Assembly (NCBI GenBank): GCA_018806915.1
Contig: JAGKQI010000088.1
Location: 1,488,001 to 1,552,000, forward strand
Reading direction: 5' to 3'
DNA: 64,000 nt
DNA from: Phytophthora colocasiae
Taxonomy: Eukaryota; Oomycota; Peronosporomycetes; Peronosporales; Peronosporaceae
Shown here in pieces: positions 57,487 to 64,000 of this stretch (within the stretch, counting starts at the first letter, position 1; every line of letters begins with the position of its first letter). The notes beneath the pieces are model-generated. The model did not search any database, had not been told where the DNA came from, and saw nothing but the letters and a program-made list of their open reading frames with translations. The position numbers and the translations under genes are program-made.

Positions 57487-57903
57487 TGTAACGGGGTTAC
57501 ACGGCGCTGCGCGCCTTGGCTACAATAGGTGTGGTATACACCATCCAGGTCACAAGTCACAGATCCGTGTACGACACATAGTGTTTCTCACACGTCACAT
57601 ACTGTATGTAGCCAGTTGCTGGCTGTTAGCTCAGAGCCACACATTGCATTTGATTAGGATTTAGTATGTTAGATACTAAATCCGTTACATTCAGGATTAG
57701 GGCAATAAAATAAATAAAAATCAGTTTGCATTTTACATAATTAGTGTTAGTTCCTTTATTATAGGGACACTGATTGTGAGAGTCCCGTATTTAGTGGACT
57801 ACTTGGTTCTTGTATAGAACCGAAGGCTAGTGCCTTGCAAGCAGGACTCTACGAGTCAACCAAACTTCCTCTGTGCCGTGCACACCTACGCAGCCCCGCT
57901 GCA
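57487..57903 (+). repeat. E3 left (shared) LTR
   Basis: This 417-bp LTR is in plus orientation, preceded by the polypurine tract GGTGGGGGAGGG and followed by TC then TGGTAGCA (primer site). It is the 3' LTR of the left fragment and the 5' LTR of the deleted element. The 11-bp inverted repeat is present near 57655-57683. Confidence 0.94.
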
Positions 57904-57960
57904 TCTGGTAGCAATTGTAGTCAATCCAACTCCTGAGTTGAAGACTGTTTCTCTGTGAGA

Positions 57961-58551
57961 ATGGAGCCAGAAGCATACGCTCACTTGACTCCGAGTCAGC
58001 GGGACACGCTTAACAAGCTTACGTCCTTGCTGGGCCCCGAAGGTATGGTGCACCTTGCGTCTCAAGGGCCGGAAGCCGTCAACGCGCGCCTGGAGGCATT
58101 TGCCTCGTACGAAAACGCTCTCGTTGAGCACATCCAACGGAATGTAAAAGGTGCCAAACGCTCTCCAGGTTCCCCTGAAGAGACTGAGTCTGACTCTGGA
58201 GAGTACCGATCGAGTGATCGAGTTGATACCACGCGCGCCGCGACAAATAGCGCTCATCACACTCGTCGAGTATTGCGTTCCGCAGCGAATCGGCCTCCTC
58301 CGCCGTTGCTCGATGAGCAGGGGACTCCCCACTACCACGTGGAGCGCCTGATGGCGCGGCGTCGCCACCGTAGTCAAAACCAGTATCTGGTGAAGTGGCG
58401 TGGATATCCTCATTCCCAAAACTCGTGGGAGTTTGAAGGGCCCCTGAGGCAGGACTGCCCTGACGTCGTGGACGCTTTTGATCGCGAAGATCGGGGGCGC
58501 CCGAAGGGCTCGAGGTCGACCACTCGGTCGACACCCGCTTCTCACCACTAG
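57961..58551 (+). CDS. E3 gag-chromodomain fusion ORF
   Basis: ATG 57961 gives the first ~63 residues of E gag (MEPEAYAHL to IQRNVKG), joined in frame to the C-terminal tail of pol (AKRSPGSPEETESDSGEY) and a complete chromodomain (HYHVERLMARRRHRSQNQ, YLVKWRGYPHSQNSWEFE), ending at 58551. The join is at about 58150. Everything between, including capsid C-terminus, protease, RT and integrase, is gone. The frame is open at 197 codons, and the chromodomain here is intact where E1's is frameshifted. Whether it is translated is unknown. Confidence 0.75.
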   Translation: MEPEAYAHLTPSQRDTLNKLTSLLGPEGMVHLASQGPEAVNARLEAFASYENALVEHIQRNVKGAKRSPGSPEETESDSGEYRSSDRVDTTRAATNSAHHTRRVLRSAANRPPPPLLDEQGTPHYHVERLMARRRHRSQNQYLVKWRGYPHSQNSWEFEGPLRQDCPDVVDAFDREDRGRPKGSRSTTRSTPASHH

Positions 58552-59575
58552 TGTGAGAAGCTGACGGACTAGCAGCCGAGCTCAGGCTCTGGTCCGTGGC
58601 TGGCACAGCCAGCGAGTCTCCCTCGGAGACTGAAGGAGCATCCTGCGAAGCAGGGATAGTGGCCTGAGAGGCGGGAGCCACTGCCGTCGTGTGACGAGGA
58701 AAGCGGCCGGGCCGCACGCGTATCTTCGCGTACTGGAAGAGTAGACCTCGAGCGAGGCGGACGTCCACCTCGGCGCAGCTCTCCATGAGCCGGTCAAACG
58801 ACGCGAGCTTCCGTGAAGCCTCGGCCCAGGTGGCCACATGGACCATGTAGTCCCGGGTGGTCTCTCCGGTTTGGAGCAGGAGTGGATAAGTCCTCATCTG
58901 AGGCACAGACTCCCGTCGTCGTTGCTTATCTAAGCGTTGCCGATACTCAGCGAGTGTGCACACCTGCGGGGTCAAGAAACGCTCATGGAGCCCCTGTCGC
59001 TGCTGAGTCTCAGCCACCGTACGTGGAGGATCGCCTATGGTGTAACCATGCAGGTTTGGCTGCGCCATCAACTGCTTCACCTGCTGGGCAGGGTCACGAG
59101 GCTCGAAGCCGTAGTCGCGCCGCGACGAAGTCCCCACGATGTCCCGTTGGACCGGTCGACGTGACTCTGGAGCACCGCTCATGGAAGCCTCCTGTGCCTC
59201 ATCCAGAGGGTTGGTGATCGCGTCTTCGACGCCCTTGAGTGACTCTGGCTCATCGCGAGCAGGAAGTGGTGGTGCGTTGCGCAACGCGTTGAGCACGAGG
59301 CTCGAAGGTCCCTCCGGGAACGGATTGGGCTGCCGCAGCTGCCGAGGAATTGAGTACCAACGCGGATCACGTGGAGAGCGCAGCTCAGATCGAGTCGTCC
59401 GAGGGCTCGCAGGAGCAGGAGACGCATGGGCATCGCCCTGTTCGGACTCCTCGTAGTCCACTTCGACCTCGCCTTCCTCCGTAGGAGAGCGACGTGGGTC
59501 GCGCGTCGGCGACGCTGTCGTGTACTCGAAGGGTGAGCCACCGCTACCACTTGACGTCGGGCTGGCCTTGAACAT
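58152..59575 (-). CDS. E3 antisense gene (C-terminus lost by the deletion)
   Basis: It is read 59575 down, starting MFKASPTSSGSGG as in E1, and is open through the Ser/Pro/Arg region, the ordered middle (DYMVHVATWAEASRKLASF) and the first part of the coiled coil (IGTLQSQTQSLQGNLESV). At 58151 it crosses the gag-pol deletion joint; after that the frame continues in antisense gag to about 58079, so the native coiled-coil end is lost. It lacks the 2-bp insertion of E1, showing the undisturbed frame across the chromodomain overlap. The frame is also open upstream into the LTR to 59944. Confidence 0.6.
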
Positions 59576-59870
59576 CGCTCCGTATCGAAGGCGAGACGCC
59601 GCGAAATACTCCGAAACGGAGAGCGTGAGAGGAGCCGAGGGCTCAGACCGGAAAGCGCTGAGGCGCTGGGGCGTAGACGCCTGGTCACGGGACACCTCAG
59701 GAGCGGTTGGCTCGCTGGGGAGAATTGGAGAATGTGCTCGTTGAGCCAGCGCGCCCGCGCACTCTCGTTGAGAGATTTCTTTTATCGGAAAGTTGCCGGT
59801 GACAGGCCTTGACAAGGCAGTTATGTCTACAGTTGTAGATACTCCGTATCCACGGTTTGGTGGGGGAGGG

Positions 59871-60287
59871 TGTAACGGGGTTACACGGCGCTGCGCGCCT
59901 TGGCTACAATAGGTGTGGTATACACCATCCAGGTCACAAGTCACAGATCCGTGTACGACACATAGTGTTTCTCACACGTCACATACTGTATGTAGCCAGT
60001 TGCTGGCTGTTAGCTCAGAGCCACACATTGCATTTGATTAGGATTTAGTATGTTAGATACTAAATCCGTTACATTCAGGATTAGGGCAATAAAATAAATA
60101 AAAATCAGTTTGCATTTTACATAATTAGTGTTAGTTCCTTTATTATAGGGACACTGATTGTGAGAGTCCCGTATTTAGTGGACTACTTGGTTCTTGTATA
60201 GAACCGAAGGCTAGTGCCTTGCAAGCAGGACTCTACGAGTCAACCAAACTTCCTCTGTGCCGTGCACACCTACGCAGCCCCGCTGCA
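59871..60287 (+). repeat. E3 right LTR
   Basis: This 417-bp LTR appears identical to 57487-57903. It is preceded by TGGGGGAGGG and followed by B2 antisense-gene sequence. Confidence 0.94.
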
Positions 60288-61097
60288 GGTAAACTTCGGA
60301 AGTCAAGTCTGGTGTCCAAGTCGTACAAGTTGCTGACACCAAAGGAGTTGCTCACGATCGAGGCCCCGGACACACATTGTTCGTCGTGGCTGTACTACGG
60401 TATCCCGGTCCAGCCAACCAGTGTCACTAAGACGGCCATCGGGCAGACTCCCGGATTTCCAGACTTCGAGCCCCACAGACATAGCCTGGCACGCCTGAAG
60501 AAACGCTGGAATTCCAAGAAATACCAAGCTCTGCTGGACGAAGTGCCAGCGCCCTGGGACGTCATGTACCAGAACCGCCAGACCGAGCTTTACTTTCACC
60601 GGCGTGAAGACGTCTGTCCCTTGGTTCAGGCGGACATTGAAGAACTCGCGTCTCTCATGCGCAAACACGTTCAAGCGCTGTGGGAACGCACTCACTGGGT
60701 GATAATGGATCCCGATGATGACCTGCTGTCCGGCGAACAGCACAAGGAACGTGGGCTCCGACGTGCGTCTCTACTACGCCAATATCGAGGGACAGTATCC
60801 AAGATTCTGAAGCACAAGGATTTCCCGGAGACACTCATATTCGAGCACGGCATCTGGAAGATTCCGGACAAATATTGCCCATGGATCTGGCAGGACCCAC
60901 GTGCACGTGACATCGGAGGTCCCAAGTGCCTGAGCTTGCGCAAGCAACTTGAAGCTATCGACGCGGCGGAACCGGCGCGCACGCAGTGGGCCACAGCGTC
61001 TGCCGACAAGGACTGGATGCAATACGTGCCATCCGATCTCCGAAAACAAGCTCTGACGCCCGCTGAACGCGCCGAAAATCCTGTCTCTCTGAAGTAA
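60288..61097 (+). pseudogene. B2 antisense gene, part 3 (C-terminal domain)
   Basis: It resumes GKLRKSSLVSKSYKLLTPKE and runs open to the stop at 61095-61097. The domain contains LYFHRREDVCPLVQADIEE and the conserved HVQALWERTH, then LEAIDAAEPARTQWA. It ends 384 bp from the end of pol, as in B1. About 270 residues are uninterrupted. Confidence 0.88.
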
Positions 61098-61481
61098 GTA
61101 CGCCAGAAGTCTGGTGTACTCTTCACGACATCTCCGGGGAACTACACTTCTTCTTCCAGAACAACTTAGTCGTCTGCATATCGTAGCGTAGTAACAATTC
61201 CAAATATAGTTCCCCGACGACCTTCTCCTTTAACATCCTCATATGTCGTTCAGTGATCTTCTTCTCATAGCATCATCATAATCCACTCGTAAAATTCCAT
61301 CATACACACACAACCACAAAATCATCTCCATACAAATTCACATAACAATCACCATCTCTGGGAGTCACGTATCCCCGGAATCACATTTCCGAAAGACATG
61401 TCTCTCAGACACCTCATCCCTGAAATACATCGTCTGGTGAACAGTGATGTTCACCAGAGTTTTCAGAATAGGTTTTAGAGT
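61098..61481. other. Convergent spacer of B2
   Basis: This 384-bp spacer lies between the tail-to-tail ends of the antisense gene and pol. It contains the same 11-bp inverted repeat as B1 (TCTGGTGAACA, 4-nt loop, TGTTCACCAGA, about 61433-61458) and the AGAGTTTAAACTCT palindrome over the pol stop. Confidence 0.6.
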
Positions 61482-64000
61482 TTAAACTCTGGGGTGATCG
61501 TCTCCAGCTTGCATTGCTTGGAAACGAGCTCGCGCTCGTGCGCTCTGATTGAACTCATACAGTAAAGCGCCACAGTTCAGCTTTGACAAGGGTAGCCACT
61601 CTGTCTCGTCGTACCCCTTCCACTTGACCATGTATTCGCGAAGTCTCTTGGAGGTCCTGGTACGTTTGCTCCACCGAGTGTCTAGTATTTTTTCCACTTC
61701 GTATTCATCATTCTCGGTGTCGGGCTCCCAACTGTCTTCTGGTAACAGCGCTGCATCAAAGTCATCATCCTCATGGACATCAAGTTCCACAGTCGGTCTT
61801 CTGGGAAACAAGGCTCTCGGCTTCAGGCGACTTATATGAACCCAAGGGTTCACACGATACCCGGTGTCCTCGACCTTCAGTTTCACACGAAAATCATCCA
61901 ACATCTCTTCAATCCGGAAAGGACCATGCCACATGTGTGCAAGTTTCCGACTCAACCCCGTTTGTACCTTGGAGATGTATAACCACACGGCATCACCGAC
62001 GGCAAATCCGGACTTCAGGCGTTCTGACAACTCCTTCCACTTTCGGGTCTGTTCTTCAGAACGCTCCCGCTTGGCCTTCTTCTGCAGTTCTTCAGCACAG
62101 GCTTGAGCGTAGCTGTAATCTCGTTGCATCTTCCGACGCCACTCATAAGCAGTGCGCTCTTGTACACCAGAAGGCTTTGGTCCAAGCATCGTGGACACAG
62201 TCCCATGAGCATCCCATCCGTGCACCAGAAAGAAAGGTGTTTCCAGACGGGTCGCATCAAAGGAAGTGTTCAACACGAACATCAGACGTTCGGCGTGGTC
62301 ATCCCAGTCACTTTGATCAGCTTCGGCGATGTAGGCCTCGATGGCCCGCACGACCGTCTGAACAGATCGCTCTTGCTGGCCGTTCGCCTGGGAACGGTAC
62401 GCCAGAGTCGCTCGTTGTCTGCTTCCCAGGAGGTCCCGGAAACACCTGAACACTTCACTCATGAACCGAGGGTCCTGATCATGGCGTATCAGGGAACTAG
62501 CTCCGAAGTTCCGGAAGACACGCTCCTCGTAGGCCTCAGCGACATCTTGGGCCGTAGTAATACTCATAGGCTTGCACATCACATAGCCTGAGAACATGTC
62601 TTGGAACAACAACAGGAACGTGTTGCCTCTGGCGGACTTTTGCATGTGCGTCACGAAATCCATGGACACCACTTCGAAAGGTCGACTGGGCTCGATGTTG
62701 CCGGGCGACGGTCCAGGATTCGGGGGACGCCCCTTGCCGCTAGCACAGTCCATACACTCCTTGACGAACCTTTCCACATCAGCGTACATACCAATCCAGT
62801 AGAACTCGGAGCTCAGCTTCTCGAACGTACGTTTGATTCCCTGGTGAGCACCCTGGTAATCCCCATGAGCATAGTGCAGCATATCGGCATGCAAGTCCTT
62901 GGGAACCACAAGTCTGAGCTCATCAACCATGTCTCTCGGACGTTCCCTGGTGGCACGGCTGAGGCGGTACAAAACGTCTCTGGAATCCAAGATGAAATCA
63001 TCGGCAATCCTGGCAAGCTTCCTTACTCGGGGTCGTGGTAGATCTCCCACGTCACCCTTAAGGAACTTGATGAGTTCTGCCAGATGAACATCTTGAGTCT
63101 GGTGAGACTTGATCCGCCGCCAGCGTTCTTCCTGAAACTCCAGTGGGCCCATGGGTTCACGAGCTTCTGCATCGTCCGGTAGGTTTACTTCTTCCTGATT
63201 GCGTGCACGAGTGATGGCAGCAAGCACCCTGGCAGCATGAGGCAGGGGCGCAGACTCTGGCCCTGGGTCATCCATCTCTGGTGTACAATCGTGTTCACCA
63301 GAGGTCTGGTGAACATCGTCCGAAGTTTCAGAAGACATCCCCTCGGGAGGCTTCATCAACTTCTCTGGGATCTTGGACACCAGTTTCAGATGAGTCAGTT
63401 CGTCAGGGTCTTGGACCTGCCAAGACTCACCAAGAACGAGGGCCTTGGACGTCAAATAGTCCGCTGCTTGATTGAACTCACGCTTCACGTGCACTAACTT
63501 CAGAGACTGAAAGTTGACCTTCAGAGACTCAAACTCGACCAATTTCCGCTGCAGGTTCGGCTGATTGCAATTGATCAGACCTTGAGCTTGCTGGATAGCG
63601 ATACGGGAGTCTCCGACAACCACCAAGTCTCGGATACCACATTCCAAAGCTAACTTCAATCCATTGATCAGACCACAGTATTCTGAGTCATTCACAGTGA
63701 CGTCTTCCAGAGCGAACCCTTGGGCTTCCAGGATGTTCCACCCCGGGAGCTCCCAGAGCACACATCCGCAGCTTCCCAGGCGAGCGGATGTCTTGGCGGC
63801 ACCATCAAAGCTCAGAACACAACCTCGGTAGTCAGCCTCTAGCATCTCCACGCTAATGGGCGCTGGAGGCTTGACTCGCCCCTTGACGGGGATGAGGTTT
63901 TCAGAGACCTCATCGAGGTGTTCACGGGGCGTGATGCCCGCTCCAAGATAGCGGGGAGACCATCTTCATCTCGCTGGATCCTGCGAATCTCCAAGTTCCA
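61482..64000 (-). pseudogene. pol: B2 pol, 3' part: second RNase H, integrase, chromodomain
   Basis: The open frame from 63851 to 61482 (789 codons) covers the second RNase H (SFDGAAKTS, VNDSEYCGLI, VVGDSRIAIQQ, NQAADYLTSKA), the integrase H2C2 finger (HYAHGDYQGAHQG...CMDCASGKG), the catalytic core with all three acidic positions (SMDFVTH, RHDQDPRFM, NGQQERSVQ), the GPF motif and the chromodomain (REYMVKWKGYDETEWLP). Upstream a 1-nt loss near 63944 relative to B1 shifts the frame, so this copy is also damaged. The rest of pol is beyond the window. It is a good reference for lesions in B1 and for the integrase deletion in A. Confidence 0.92.

Larger units (their letters stand above)
56895..60287 (+). 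mobile_element. E3 complex: two E-family copies sharing one LTR
   Basis: Order: a 592-bp 3' internal fragment of one E element (56895-57486), an LTR (57487-57903), a short internal region (57904-59870) with gag joined to the end of pol, and a second LTR (59871-60287). Both LTRs end GCCCCGCTGCA and appear identical. No TSD is visible and B2 lost ~138 bp at the site, so the left side was rearranged. The element is non-autonomous: it lacks protease, RT, RNase H and integrase. Confidence 0.9.
51026..64000 (-). mobile_element. Element B2: B-family copy, 3' part, split by D and E3
   Basis: In minus orientation the window holds its 3' LTR, polypurine tract, antisense gene (plus strand, broken by D and E3), convergent spacer and pol back to the end of the first RNase H. 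The 5' part is beyond base 64000. It is inserted in B3. Pol is in better condition than in B1. Confidence 0.93.

Overview
The window is a nest of LTR retrotransposons with no recognisable host gene, rRNA or tRNA gene. It looks like a gene-poor, repeat-rich region of a eukaryote, most likely an oomycete (Phytophthora-like). Two points support this. First, two Ty3/Gypsy families combine a chromodomain with a second, plant/archaeal-type RNase H after the usual RT-RNase H, which I recall as the architecture of the oomycete 'Chronos' group. Second, the Copia LTR carries a TATA box followed by a sequence that closely fits the oomycete initiator core. I could not run a search, so the species is not settled.

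Five kinds of element are present; letters are mine. Family A (copies A and C, plus divergent solo LTR D) and family B (B1, B2, remnant B3) are related Ty3 chromoviruses with two RNase H domains; 4-bp target duplications (TSDs) are visible for D and B1. Family E (E1, E2, E3) is a smaller chromodomain Ty3 element with a 412-417 bp LTR and a 5-bp TSD. Element F is Ty1/Copia with a 227-bp LTR and a 5-bp TSD.

Layout. Copy A (minus strand) fills 1-26237; its left LTR is cut by the window edge. It is interrupted in pol by Copia F (5853-18567, TSD TTGGC), which is itself interrupted in gag by E1 (6605-14395, minus, TSD GAGCT). A sits in the 5' LTR of E2 (plus strand, 26238-46030). E2 is split in gag by B1 (26761-44239, plus, 17.5 kb, TSD TCAC) and in pol by C (46031-49805, plus, 3' truncated). 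Then come a decayed B-type LTR (B3, 49806-51025) and B2 (51026-64000, minus, running off the right edge). B2's antisense gene is broken by solo LTR D (55027-56645, TSD TGAC) and by a rearranged E3 pair sharing an LTR (56895-60287).

How the genes work. In each Ty3 family gag is followed by pol in the -1 frame, and the junction carries a slippery heptamer plus a strong stem-loop: GTTAAAC-TAG in A and B, GGGAAAC in E. This predicts programmed -1 frameshifting to make Gag-Pol. Each Ty3 family also has a long ORF on the opposite strand between pol and the 3' LTR, tail-to-tail with pol. The antisense proteins of A and B share modules and a C-terminal motif and look homologous. The E one overlaps the chromodomain end of pol and ends in a coiled coil. 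The antisense genes, with the frameshift signals, are the most interesting content. Nearly all copies carry stops or frameshifts, so what is seen is mostly recent fossils; LTR pairs differ little.
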